64,000 bases of DNA from JAAYAY01 sp963674575. GTDB taxonomy: Bacteria > Planctomycetota > Planctomycetia > Pirellulales > Thermoguttaceae. Position 1 is the first letter of the stretch; every line of letters starts with the position of its first letter. The notes under the pieces are model-generated. The model was not told the DNA's origin. It worked only from the letters and a program-made list of their open reading frames with translations, and made no database searches. Where the stretch lies: positions 1,116,001 to 1,180,000 of the forward strand of contig CAXXQT010000005.1 of the NCBI GenBank assembly GCA_963674575.2, written 5' to 3'. Shown here in pieces: positions 1-8,885 of the stretch. Made by a program: the position numbers and the translations under genes.

Positions 1-1
1 G

Positions 2-2755
2 GCCGCCCTCGGCATGATCGGCTCGGACACCCCGGATGAGACCACTATCCGCCTGAAACCCGCCGCCCGTGTGAAAGGCCGCTTCGTCGATCGCCGCGGC
101 AACCCGGTTACCGACGGGAGCGTTCGCATGGAAATCGATTCCTCTGGCGATCGCGATCTGGCAAACCTGTCGCTGGGGCAAGGACTGCCGGGCCAGGCAA
201 CGACCGTAGGCGACGGGGGCATCTTCGAATTGACCGGCGTTGTCACTGGGCTTGGCTACCGCATCTCTCTCACGAAACCGGTCGAGACCATCCACCTCTC
301 CGGCGTCCGCAGCGTGCGCCTCGAGACCGTTGGAACCGAACGCATCAAGGTCAACGATTCCGGCTTTATCGACCTCGGCGACATCGAGTGCGAATACCAA
401 CCGGTCGAACCGCGCCCGGCGGAACAGGTTCCATCGGCTGCCCTGCCAACGCTCGATGCAGCCGCGGCCGAAAACGCGATCGCCGCGGCCCGTGCCGCTT
501 CCGCCCCAAGTTTCCACGGAATCGTGACCGATCCCGAAGGGCAGCCTGCCGCAGGTGGCGAGGTCCGACTGATTGCCATCACCTCTCCGGGCACCATGGC
601 CCCGGTCTACCGTTCGGAACCGGTCACGACCGACGCGGAGGGCCGTTACTCCATCTCCACGGGGCCCGTGCAGGACGGTGTCGCGGCGATCGGCCTCCGC
701 GCGTGGTCCGCTGATGGCCGACAGATGGGCCATGTCGATCCGCGAATCCTCCGCAAGCTCTATTCGCGTCCGCTCAGCACGCTCTATTCGGTTACGCTCA
801 GCAGACTCACGAAGGAGCCCGTTGACATTCAACTTGCGCCGGTCGTAGAGACCGTCGTTCACGTCCAGGACGAAGAGGGGCGCCCGATTCCGGAGGCGTC
901 CGTTGAAGCTCGTGTTTCCAGCTCGTTGCCGCCCCTTGCGGCGACTGTCACCGATGCCGAGGGCAACACCATCCTTCGGTACCCCAAGGGAGCTGGCATC
1001 TATCGCATCGTGGCCCTCAAGTCGAAGCAGGGCCTGGATTGGTTTGAAAACCGGGCGTCGAACGGAGGCCCCTTCGAGGCCGCAGGACCATTGCCGGACC
1101 GTGTGGAAATCACCCTGGCCGACGCACGAACCCGTAGGATTCAACTCCTCGACACGGCCGGCCGAGCCCTGCAGGGGCTCACGGTCCGGCCCAACTACTT
1201 CAAGAAAGCGGATCGCAAATCGCCCGCCGTCTTCGAGTGGTCAAGTATCGCATCGGTCGTCACCGACGAGCAGGGAATCGCCACCTTCGACTGGCTTCCC
1301 GCCGATGCGTCGACCTTGGGCGGAGGCCCGACTCTCTCCTTCGAGCCCGTTTCCTTCATCTACTGCCTTGGCTACGGATTCCGCATTCCCTTCAACGCGT
1401 CCGAAAACGACCGCCTTTGTCAGATTGTCCTTGCGCCGTCCGCCGTTGTGTCTGGCCGAGTGACCAGGCCGGACGGCTCGCCTGCCGCTGGAGTGCGAAT
1501 CTGTCCGGAAACACACGACAGCCAGAATCTGGTTTGCTTCACCGACGCCGACGGACGCTATTCCTTCCGCGTCATGCCCAACAAGTTCGAGGGTCCGCGA
1601 CCGAACTCGATCGGCTCGTTCCTCGCCCCGCTCACCGTCGTGGTGTCGAACTTCTCTCGCGACAATCCCTGGGTTGCCAAGCCGCTTGGGCCTCTGTCCC
1701 TCACGGCCGGTGAGACCGTCGATGACGCCGACTTCCAGTTGGTCCGGGGTGCGCGGGTCACGGTTCGGCTGGTAATCGACGAGGACGCCACGACCTACAG
1801 CGATCTCTTGAAAGGCATCCAGGAGCATCAGCCCCCCGTTCGAGAGCGACCCCGGTTGATTCTGACCTTTCTCGAATCGCGGGAGGCTCTAGACCCCGCC
1901 GACGAGATCCGCATTTCGGACTACTTCGACAGGCTCTACAGGAAGAGCATCAACTTCGACGAGACGGGCAGCGTCTCTTTCAATCTTCCCCCGGGCTCTT
2001 TCCGCTTCCGTCCTTCTATTCCCTGCGTTAGTTTCGAATTGCCCGAGGGAATCGACCCCCAGGATATGCTGATTTCCGCCCGGCCCGAGACGGAGTTCAT
2101 GCTATCCGAAGAAGACAAGGAACGCACCTTCGAGATCCGCGTTTTCACCGAAGTTGCCAAGCAGTACCGCCTGCGCGTGGTTCAAGCCGACAGCCCCGAT
2201 ACCACAGTCGCCGGCGCCGCGATCCAGGTCGAACCCGACACCCGAGCGGTCTACCGGCCCATTGAACTCACCACCGACGAGAACGGCGAAGCGACCCTTC
2301 GCCGCTCTACCCGCCCCCTCACCTTCCTGGCCTACAGTACTGATCGCAAGTTGGGCGCCTCGGAAGAATGGCTCAAGCTCGATTCGGAAAGCGACGTGGT
2401 CACCATTCCCATGCGTCCCACGCGAACGGCAACCGGCCGGTTCCTCGACAAGTCGGGCCAGCCCTTGAAGAAATGCAGGGTGGTTTGCTGCACCACGCGC
2501 ACGATTCCGCTCTACTCCGAACGCGGCAAGTCGCGGCTGATGCTTTCCAGGGATCCGATCATCGAGACCACCACCGACGACGAAGGCCGCTTCACGGTCG
2601 AACACCTCATTCCCGGCGTGGGCTACGAAATCGGGGTTTGGGAGTATCTCGACGAGTACGAGCGAGCCATGCCGGTGGGAGACAAAAGAATCGAGATCCC
2701 CATCGACCCGTCTACCAGTCCCATCGACTGCGGCGACATTCGCGGACGGTATTGA
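2..2755 (+). CDS. Carboxypeptidase-regulatory-like (Ig-fold) repeat protein, 5' partial
   Basis: The reading frame is open to the left edge of the window (codons before the first ATG at 14 are sense), so the N-terminus, and any signal peptide, is probably missing. About 917 residues are visible. The protein is a string of beta-sandwich modules whose openings follow the CarboxypepD_reg pattern, for example DPEGQPAAGGEVRL near residue 180, DEEGRPIPEASVEARV near 290, RPDGSPAAGVRICPE near 495 and KSGQPLKKCRVVC near 820. Each is followed about 30 residues later by a T(D)xDGRYS/F-type strand (for example TDADGRYSF, TTDDEGRFTVE). Such proteins in planctomycetes are secreted or surface exposed, but their ligands are unknown. 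No catalytic domain is visible. It ends 91 bases before the start chosen for the glycosidase gene, on the same strand. The fold assignment is from pattern recognition; the function is not known. Confidence 0.8.
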   Translation, partial: AALGMIGSDTPDETTIRLKPAARVKGRFVDRRGNPVTDGSVRMEIDSSGDRDLANLSLGQGLPGQATTVGDGGIFELTGVVTGLGYRISLTKPVETIHLSGVRSVRLETVGTERIKVNDSGFIDLGDIECEYQPVEPRPAEQVPSAALPTLDAAAAENAIAAARAASAPSFHGIVTDPEGQPAAGGEVRLIAITSPGTMAPVYRSEPVTTDAEGRYSISTGPVQDGVAAIGLRAWSADGRQMGHVDPRILRKLYSRPLSTLYSVTLSRLTKEPVDIQLAPVVETVVHVQDEEGRPIPEASVEARVSSSLPPLAATVTDAEGNTILRYPKGAGIYRIVALKSKQGLDWFENRASNGGPFEAAGPLPDRVEITLADARTRRIQLLDTAGRALQGLTVRPNYFKKADRKSPAVFEWSSIASVVTDEQGIATFDWLPADASTLGGGPTLSFEPVSFIYCLGYGFRIPFNASENDRLCQIVLAPSAVVSGRVTRPDGSPAAGVRICPETHDSQNLVCFTDADGRYSFRVMPNKFEGPRPNSIGSFLAPLTVVVSNFSRDNPWVAKPLGPLSLTAGETVDDADFQLVRGARVTVRLVIDEDATTYSDLLKGIQEHQPPVRERPRLILTFLESREALDPADEIRISDYFDRLYRKSINFDETGSVSFNLPPGSFRFRPSIPCVSFELPEGIDPQDMLISARPETEFMLSEEDKERTFEIRVFTEVAKQYRLRVVQADSPDTTVAGAAIQVEPDTRAVYRPIELTTDENGEATLRRSTRPLTFLAYSTDRKLGASEEWLKLDSESDVVTIPMRPTRTATGRFLDKSGQPLKKCRVVCCTTRTIPLYSERGKSRLMLSRDPIIETTTDDEGRFTVEHLIPGVGYEIGVWEYLDEYERAMPVGDKRIEIPIDPSTSPIDCGDIRGRY

Positions 2756-2846
2756 CCTGTTCGATGCATAGTTGCGAGCGAGTTCCTGCGGGGATACGAT
2801 GGATCGGCGAACCGTCATTCGATCCCGTCGGAGCATTCGGCACACT

Positions 2847-5800
2847 ATGCAACATACAAACGTTCTTGGCTTATTGGTGGGCTTGTTGGTCGTTGGCTTG
2901 GCTATAGGCAGCCAGGCAGAAGACCTGTCCTTACGTGAAAGCCCGCAAGGAACGGTGTTTGGCAACGAGCGGCTTGCTGTCCGGCTCGATCCGAAGACCG
3001 GCTGGCCGGGCGAGGTGCTTTCCGACGGTCGATGTGTCGTACAGGCCGCCGAAAGCCGTCAGCATTTCGACATCAAGCAGGACGAGAGCTGGGTGACCGG
3101 TGGTGGCGCGGCCATTGAGCCGGTGGACGTGAAACGAGTGTCGGCCGACACGATCTGCGTCCGCATGAAGGCCGGTGACTGGACGGTCGACGCCTATGTG
3201 CAGTTGTTCCCGGATCAGCGGATGCTGCGGCGCTGGTTCGAGATTGCATGGAATGGCGAGGCCGATACGAAGATCAAGGGGTTCTGGTTCCAGGCCGGGC
3301 AGACGACCTTGACGTCGGCCGGCAACTACCTGCTGCCGGCCGACTATCCGCCCCGGCGAGTGACCGCCGGTGAACTGGTTCCGGACCGCCGTGCCTCCAA
3401 CGGCCGAAGTCCCTATCCGGTGATTGCCGATAGGGGCGACGGTTGGTCGGCGGTGTGGCTGGCCGACGAATCGCCGGACTACTCGGATCGCGGAAGTTCC
3501 GGCGTGGTCGAGGGGAAGGATTTCGTCCGGGTGACCCAGTCGTTCAACATGCAGGGACACGTCCGCCGCGGGAAGCCGCAGAAAGTGGGCGACGCCTGGC
3601 TGTGGCTGCAGCCGAACGATTCGGAACAGGCGCTGATGCGGATGGGCGAGTGGTTCCGCCAGGTCGGGCAAATGCCACCCGACAATCGTCCGGAATGGCT
3701 CAAGCGGGTGATTCTCTATTCGTTCCATCCCGGCGGCACGATCGGTTCCCAGTGCCGGGACCTGGGCGGATTTCAGGCCGCTACGAAGCTGTTGCCCCAC
3801 ATTCGCCGGCTCGGCTGCAACGCCATCTGGCTGATGCCGCTGGAAGACAAGTCGATCTACTGGCCCCGCGACTACTACAAGTTCCAAGACGGGCTGGGCA
3901 CGGGCGAGGACTACAAGGCCCTCTCGGCCAAGGCCCACGCGTTGGGCATGCGGGTGTGGCAGGACTGCGTGCCCCATGGCGGCAGCAACGAGTTCCCCCG
4001 AGCCAAGGAGCACCCCGAGTGGCTTGCCCAGAACGAGGACGGCTCCACGCTCCACTACTGGTGCTTCGACTTCAACTGGCCCACGTGGATCGACTACATG
4101 AGCGACGTGGTCAGCTTCTACACCCGCGAGTACGGGCTGGACGGCTTCCGCATCGACGCTTGCGGCGGCAGCAAGATTCCCAACTGGAATCCCGCGATTC
4201 CCTACGCTCGGGCCAGCCTCTCCCAGGCTCAGGGTGGATTGGCGATGCAGCGGGCCTTGAGGCGGGCAGTGAAGGCCATTCGTCCCGACGGGGCCAACCT
4301 GGCCGAGGTCGGCGCGAGCATCCACGGAACGGTTAGTGATTCAACCTACGATTTCCGGCTCTGCTACCAGGTGCTCCACGACTTTCGCAAGGAGCCGGCC
4401 GACGTTTTCGGCCCGCGACTCCGGCGCTGGCTTCACGAGCAGCAGTGCGCCGAGGTGCCGGACCTCGTGCGAATGCGCCACCTGGAGAGCCACGACAGCC
4501 TCCGCTCGGCTCTGTGGTACGGCGCCGAGCCGCAGCGGGCCCTGCTGGCCTTGATCTCCTGGATCCATGGCATCCCCATGGTCTACCACGAGATCGAAGA
4601 CGGCAACTTCGACGCCTATCGCAAGATCTTTCATGTGCGAAGCCACGTGACCGAGTTGAACGGCGGGAAGGCGGACTATCTTGCCGTGTCGGCTCCCGAG
4701 GGCGTCTTCGCCTGTCTGCGCTTTGGGCTTCTGCCCTCGCGCGAGTCGCCTGCCTGGGACGCCGACTACGAGTGGGACATTTCGCCGACCACGGCCGAGC
4801 GGGCGTCGATCGTGCAGGTAAACCTCGACGGGCGAACCGCTCAAGGCCAGGTCTCTCTGCCCGTGGGCTGCCTGCCCGAGTCGCTCCGCGGTTCGACGAC
4901 CGTGCGTGACCTTGTCTCCGGCGCCAATTTGCCAATAACACGTGACGGCGACAACTGCCGGATCGACGTTGCGATGCCTCCTTTCGCCTACACCGTGCTG
5001 CGGTTCGCCAGCGAGCCGCTTCCCGGCCTGGAAGAGGAACGACGCGAGGTGAGGCGCCCTGAAAGGACGGCAAAGGAAACTCGAACGTTCGAGCTGACCA
5101 CCGAGGCCGGCACGCTGCGGATCGATCCGTCCACAGGGCTGGCAACCGAGTTTGAACAAGACGGCATGCAACTGGCCGGGATCATGGATCTTGCCTTGCC
5201 GGCGGGACTTGTGCGATCGGGTGAGAACGCCGCTTGCCACACGTCTCCCAAGGGCGTGGAGGTGACCCGGCGATTCGGTTCGCACACGCTGCAAGTTCGC
5301 TACTTGCATTCGGCCGACGGCGGCGTGGAGGTGGAGGCCGTGTGGGAAGGCGAAACGCCGGAAGGAGCCGCCATTGTGGTTGACGTGCCGGGGGCCGCCA
5401 CCTGGCAGGCACAATCGGCCGAAGGCTTCTTTGAATCGCCCTTTCGCGTTCGCCACCCGGACTGCGACGGTGTGGTCGGTTCAATCTATCGACTGCCGCA
5501 AGGAACGGCCGTTTTGTGGGACTCCCGTCACCATCCGTTCGGGCTTTCCCCGGATCGAGCCTGGGTCGGCGCCTTGCTGGCCGGCGGCAAACAAAGCCAG
5601 TTCAATTTCGACCCGAGTTGCCTGCCGGGCTCCGTACAACTGCTCGATCGCACGGGCGACCGCCAAGGTTTGAAGGTGCTGATCGCATGGCAAGCCGAGC
5701 GGGACGGGGCGAAGTTCGAGGCAAATGCCCTGCGTTTTCGCATCGGGCCCCAGCGCGACGGCGCCGCGAACGACAATGCGACGGGCGATGAACGTCTGCG

Positions 5801-7067
5801 ATTGATCGGCGGGGGTTGGGAATTCGAGAATCCGCACTACCGCGCGCGGGTCGCCCGCACCGGCGCCCTGACCGGCTTGTGGCGGAAGGAAGCCACTGGC
5901 TGGCGGCAGATGCTTCGCAGCGGGGCTGCCTATACCGACAAGGGTTTCGGGGACGGTATCCGCTACGGACAGGAAAACGACGTGGAGGCGGCCATTCGGA
6001 TCGAGCAGCACGGCGCGGACATCGTCATGCAATTCTGCGGCGAGATGCGCGGCTTCGGCCGCTTTGACAAGATGGCCCATCCGGTCCGCTTCTTTACTTC
6101 GTACACCTTCGGCGACAGCCCCGCGTTTCGATATGCCTGCGCCGTGGAGCCCCAGGAACCGTCCGTGGCCGACTACGCGTTTCTCTCCCTGCTGCTCAGA
6201 ACCGCCGGTGGGCGGAAGGCCGCGTTTGCCGATTCGGAACGCCAGATCCTCTCGGGAGAGGGCAGCGGCGGCCGGGGCCGGTTCGCCCAACTCGCCCAAA
6301 GCAAGACCCCCGACCGAATGCCGACCGACGTCCGCCTCTCCGATGCGGAAGGACTTTTGCTGCGACTCGGCGACATGGCCTGGTTTGGCGCCCCGCCGCA
6401 GAACGTGTTCATGGACGGCGAGGACCTGCACCTGGCCTGGATGGACGGCAAGCCGCAGAACCGTTCCGTGGGGCAATGGAGCGGGCTGACGTGCTCGGTC
6501 GCCTGCGAGGACGTGGCGGTATCGGGAGATGAATCGCTGCCGCTTGTCCGCAACGACGCGGCGGGCTTGCTTCACAACGGCGACTTCGACCAATCCGACC
6601 AGGCGACGTTGGTTCTTCTCTTGTCCGGGGAAACGCTGCCGCGCACGGGCGGACAGGCCAATGCGTGGCAATTGCCGCCCGGGGTCGAATACGTGGAGGA
6701 CAACGGGAACCGTTGCGTGCAGGTGGAGGGCGACGGGCAGTCCTACCGCCTCATCCGGCAGGCCGTGTCAAGTCAGGCCATGAAGCCCGGCTCCCGCTGG
6801 CGGCTGGCGGCTCGCATGAAAGGCGAGGGGATCGAGCGGGGCGACGTGAACTGGAAGACGGCCTGCTTGCGATGGAGTGTTTCGGTCGACGGACGCAGCA
6901 GCTACCATACGGTCAGCCTGCCGTGGGGCGACAGCCCGTGGGAAACGCGAGAAATCGTGCTCACCGTGCCGGAAAAGGCCGAGCGTGTGGCCATTGAAGC
7001 GGGGATGAACGGTAATCGCGGCGGCGTGTGGATCGACGACGTGCGGATCGAGAAGGTCGGCGAGTAA
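2847..7067 (+). CDS. Large secreted GH13-like (alpha-amylase family) glycoside hydrolase
   Basis: I chose the ATG at 2847 because it begins a clean signal peptide (MQHTNVLGLLVGLLVVGLA, cleavage after GSQA). Upstream ATGs at 2772 and 2799 would add a charged, non-signal extension. The product is about 1,406 residues. An N-terminal beta-sandwich (about 30-290) is followed by a TIM-barrel-like section (about 290-620) holding the GH13 signature: GFRIDACGG with the candidate nucleophile D437, NLAEVG with the candidate acid/base E487, and LESHDS with D550. Region I is atypical (DCVPHGG instead of DxxxNH). The C-terminal half is beta-rich, and the last 140 residues (from NGDFDQSD) resemble a CBM4/9-type carbohydrate-binding sandwich. 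It probably acts outside the cytoplasm on an alpha-glucan or related polysaccharide. The substrate cannot be read from sequence. The length is more than twice that of ordinary amylases. Confidence 0.8.
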   Translation: MQHTNVLGLLVGLLVVGLAIGSQAEDLSLRESPQGTVFGNERLAVRLDPKTGWPGEVLSDGRCVVQAAESRQHFDIKQDESWVTGGGAAIEPVDVKRVSADTICVRMKAGDWTVDAYVQLFPDQRMLRRWFEIAWNGEADTKIKGFWFQAGQTTLTSAGNYLLPADYPPRRVTAGELVPDRRASNGRSPYPVIADRGDGWSAVWLADESPDYSDRGSSGVVEGKDFVRVTQSFNMQGHVRRGKPQKVGDAWLWLQPNDSEQALMRMGEWFRQVGQMPPDNRPEWLKRVILYSFHPGGTIGSQCRDLGGFQAATKLLPHIRRLGCNAIWLMPLEDKSIYWPRDYYKFQDGLGTGEDYKALSAKAHALGMRVWQDCVPHGGSNEFPRAKEHPEWLAQNEDGSTLHYWCFDFNWPTWIDYMSDVVSFYTREYGLDGFRIDACGGSKIPNWNPAIPYARASLSQAQGGLAMQRALRRAVKAIRPDGANLAEVGASIHGTVSDSTYDFRLCYQVLHDFRKEPADVFGPRLRRWLHEQQCAEVPDLVRMRHLESHDSLRSALWYGAEPQRALLALISWIHGIPMVYHEIEDGNFDAYRKIFHVRSHVTELNGGKADYLAVSAPEGVFACLRFGLLPSRESPAWDADYEWDISPTTAERASIVQVNLDGRTAQGQVSLPVGCLPESLRGSTTVRDLVSGANLPITRDGDNCRIDVAMPPFAYTVLRFASEPLPGLEEERREVRRPERTAKETRTFELTTEAGTLRIDPSTGLATEFEQDGMQLAGIMDLALPAGLVRSGENAACHTSPKGVEVTRRFGSHTLQVRYLHSADGGVEVEAVWEGETPEGAAIVVDVPGAATWQAQSAEGFFESPFRVRHPDCDGVVGSIYRLPQGTAVLWDSRHHPFGLSPDRAWVGALLAGGKQSQFNFDPSCLPGSVQLLDRTGDRQGLKVLIAWQAERDGAKFEANALRFRIGPQRDGAANDNATGDERLRLIGGGWEFENPHYRARVARTGALTGLWRKEATGWRQMLRSGAAYTDKGFGDGIRYGQENDVEAAIRIEQHGADIVMQFCGEMRGFGRFDKMAHPVRFFTSYTFGDSPAFRYACAVEPQEPSVADYAFLSLLLRTAGGRKAAFADSERQILSGEGSGGRGRFAQLAQSKTPDRMPTDVRLSDAEGLLLRLGDMAWFGAPPQNVFMDGEDLHLAWMDGKPQNRSVGQWSGLTCSVACEDVAVSGDESLPLVRNDAAGLLHNGDFDQSDQATLVLLLSGETLPRTGGQANAWQLPPGVEYVEDNGNRCVQVEGDGQSYRLIRQAVSSQAMKPGSRWRLAARMKGEGIERGDVNWKTACLRWSVSVDGRSSYHTVSLPWGDSPWETREIVLTVPEKAERVAIEAGMNGNRGGVWIDDVRIEKVGE

Positions 7068-7157
7068 CCGGGCGAAACGCTCGCTCCACGGTTTGACGAC
7101 CGATCCGTCGCTAGATTCAATAGAGAGAAGCAGATGATCATGAACACGAGACCGGAT

Positions 7158-7180
7158 CACCACAGAGGACACGGAGAAAG
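7158..7180 (-). repeat. Dispersed CACAGAGGACACGGAG-type repeat, copy A
   Basis: This stretch carries CCACAGAGGACACGGAGA, the reverse complement of the element repeated at 7238-7268 and 8683-8713. Copies A and B lie in opposite orientation about 60 bases apart and could pair as a hairpin between the glycosidase gene and the next gene. Confidence 0.7.
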
Positions 7181-7237
7181 ATAGAGAGAGATCTAATAGG
7201 GACGCTTTGTCAGGGCGGGAATTCCTCGCCTAATCAC

Positions 7238-7268
7238 TCCTCTGTGTCCTCCGTGCTCTCTGTGGTGA
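7238..7268 (+). repeat. Dispersed TCCTCTGTGTCCTCCGTG repeat, copy B
   Basis: A 31-base element beginning TCCTCTGTGTCCTCCGTG and ending CTCTGTGGTG. It matches 8683-8713 with one mismatch over 30 bases. It lies about 60 bases upstream of the next coding start. It is non-coding in context; short conserved intergenic strings of this kind occur in many environmental genomes. Confidence 0.75.
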
Positions 7269-7331
7269 GCTCTTCTCTTGTCCAATTCAAGCATCTTAGG
7301 CCACAACGACTTTCCTTGGGAACGACAACGA

Positions 7332-8498
7332 ATGTGCAAAACCTCCTTCAGAACACTCAGCCTGCTTCTGGCATTCCTTCTTCTCGCGCAAGCCGCCACG
7401 GCCGCCGACAGCCAGGAGAACGAGCAACTTGCCGCCAAAATGGCCGAGGCCCATGACGCCCTTTGGGCTCGATTCTTCGAACCCAAAACGAGCCAGTTTT
7501 TCACAACCGATCCGGCGAAATTGCCCAGTCCGGAACGAATCCAAAAACTTGATCCGAACGACTGCGGTTACGGAACGGGGATGGACGATGTTCCGCTGTA
7601 TGGCGGAATCCTGCTGGTGGCCATCTGCGATCAGTACGAAGTGACGGGCGACGAGACGTTGAAGAGCGACGCCCGCGACGTCTTCAAGGGCCTCCAGTTC
7701 TGCGCCACGGCCCACGGAATCCCGGGGTTCGTCGCTCGGGGCGTTTCTCCCGTCGACGGCAAGTCGATCTACATCACCTCGTCGCGCGATCAATTCACGC
7801 ACCTGGTACACAGTTTCTGGCGCTACTATCACAGCCCCTTGTGCCCGGAAGAGGAGAAGCCATCGATTCGCGAGATTCTCCAGGCGGTGGCCGACCGGAT
7901 GACCCGCAACGTGACGCCGGAGAACGACTACGATTTCCTTCGGGCCGACGGGAGTCGTGATCCGCGGGGGATCTGTCGGATGTGGAACGTGCGCACCCAC
8001 GAGGCGGCCCGTCTTCCCATGTTCTACGCGGCCGCGTGGGACGTGGGCCGAAAGGAAGAACATTTTCGGCTCTATCGCAAATACCTGCCGGAGGCAATCG
8101 AGCAGTCCCTCGAACTGCCGAACCTCCCTGCGGCGGAAATCCGACGCTGGATTCCGCCCTATGCCGTGCTGCAGATGCAGTCGTCGCTCGAAGTGCTCTG
8201 CGACCTGGAACAGGACGCACAACAGAAGGCCCGGATCGAAAAGGCGATGCTGACCGTGGCCACCTTTGCCGCCGAGAAACGCATCTTCGTTTTGGCGAAG
8301 CGAACTCCCACGGTTCGCGAGACGGGAGAGACGGCCCTGGCCCATTTGATCTTCGGCCGGCCGCCGCTCTCGGAAAAGCAAGCAACGGAGCTTGCCGACG
8401 CGATCATGAAGGCGAAGTACGCCAGCGATCCGGCCGCCGCCTATTGCCTGATCGGCGCCTACTGGAAAGCCCGGCTGCGAGGCGCTTTCCAGCCCTGA
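7332..8498 (+). CDS. Secreted protein of unknown function, possible alpha/alpha-barrel
   Basis: The ATG at 7332 gives a textbook signal peptide (MCKTSFRTLSLLLAFLLLA, then QAATAAD). The longer frame from 7278 adds a polar leader and is unlikely. The mature part (about 365 residues) is mainly helical, with recurring amphipathic helices and aromatic/charged motifs such as GTGMDDVPLYGG, DPRGICRMWN and HEAARLPMFYAAAW, which suggest a six-hairpin (alpha/alpha) barrel of the kind found in glycosidases and polysaccharide lyases. No catalytic residues can be assigned. It sits between a GH13-like enzyme and an SGNH hydrolase, so a role in saccharide processing is plausible but only inferred. A second secreted protein of similar style is at 35528-36958. 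Confidence 0.75.
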   Translation: MCKTSFRTLSLLLAFLLLAQAATAADSQENEQLAAKMAEAHDALWARFFEPKTSQFFTTDPAKLPSPERIQKLDPNDCGYGTGMDDVPLYGGILLVAICDQYEVTGDETLKSDARDVFKGLQFCATAHGIPGFVARGVSPVDGKSIYITSSRDQFTHLVHSFWRYYHSPLCPEEEKPSIREILQAVADRMTRNVTPENDYDFLRADGSRDPRGICRMWNVRTHEAARLPMFYAAAWDVGRKEEHFRLYRKYLPEAIEQSLELPNLPAAEIRRWIPPYAVLQMQSSLEVLCDLEQDAQQKARIEKAMLTVATFAAEKRIFVLAKRTPTVRETGETALAHLIFGRPPLSEKQATELADAIMKAKYASDPAAAYCLIGAYWKARLRGAFQP

Positions 8499-8885
8499 AA
8501 GTGGTCCGGAGGAGACGGGAGGAGAATGGAGTAACTGAGAAATGACGAATGAGGAAAATCAAATGACGAAACAAATCCAAAGGCCTGAATGACGAAGGTT
8601 GCGCCGGATGCGGCATCTCGTGCTTAGATCATTCGTCATTCTTTCGACATTTGAATTTCGACTTTCTTCATTGTGCTACTTCTTCCTCTGTGTCCTCCGT
8701 GCCCTCTGTGGTGTTCGATTCTCTTCCCAAACTCATTGCGGGACTAACTGTTCAGCGAGGAGATATAATAGTCGAATCATGGAAGTGGGCGGAGAGGATA
8801 GAGTTTCTGTTCTCTCCGTTGACTCCTGTTCCGCGAAGCCCGAATAACTCGAAATGCCGAAGTTACTTTCCCAAGGAAGCATCCC
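8499..8885. other. Intergenic region with palindromic remnant and repeat copy C
   Basis: This 387-base gap has no credible gene. It holds a perfect 10-base inverted repeat at its left (AATGACGAAT at 8541, ATTCGTCATT at 8631) bracketing several GACGAA/ATGACG strings, which looks like a decayed palindromic element. Repeat copy C follows at 8683. The SGNH hydrolase starts at 8886, just after a weak purine-rich stretch (CCCAAGGAAGC). Confidence 0.6.
8683..8713 (+). repeat. Dispersed TCCTCTGTGTCCTCCGTG repeat, copy C
   Basis: Same element as at 7238-7268 in the same orientation, with one base different in 30. Together with the inverted copy at 7158 it makes three copies within 1.6 kb, flanking the secreted unknown gene on both sides. 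Confidence 0.75.
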
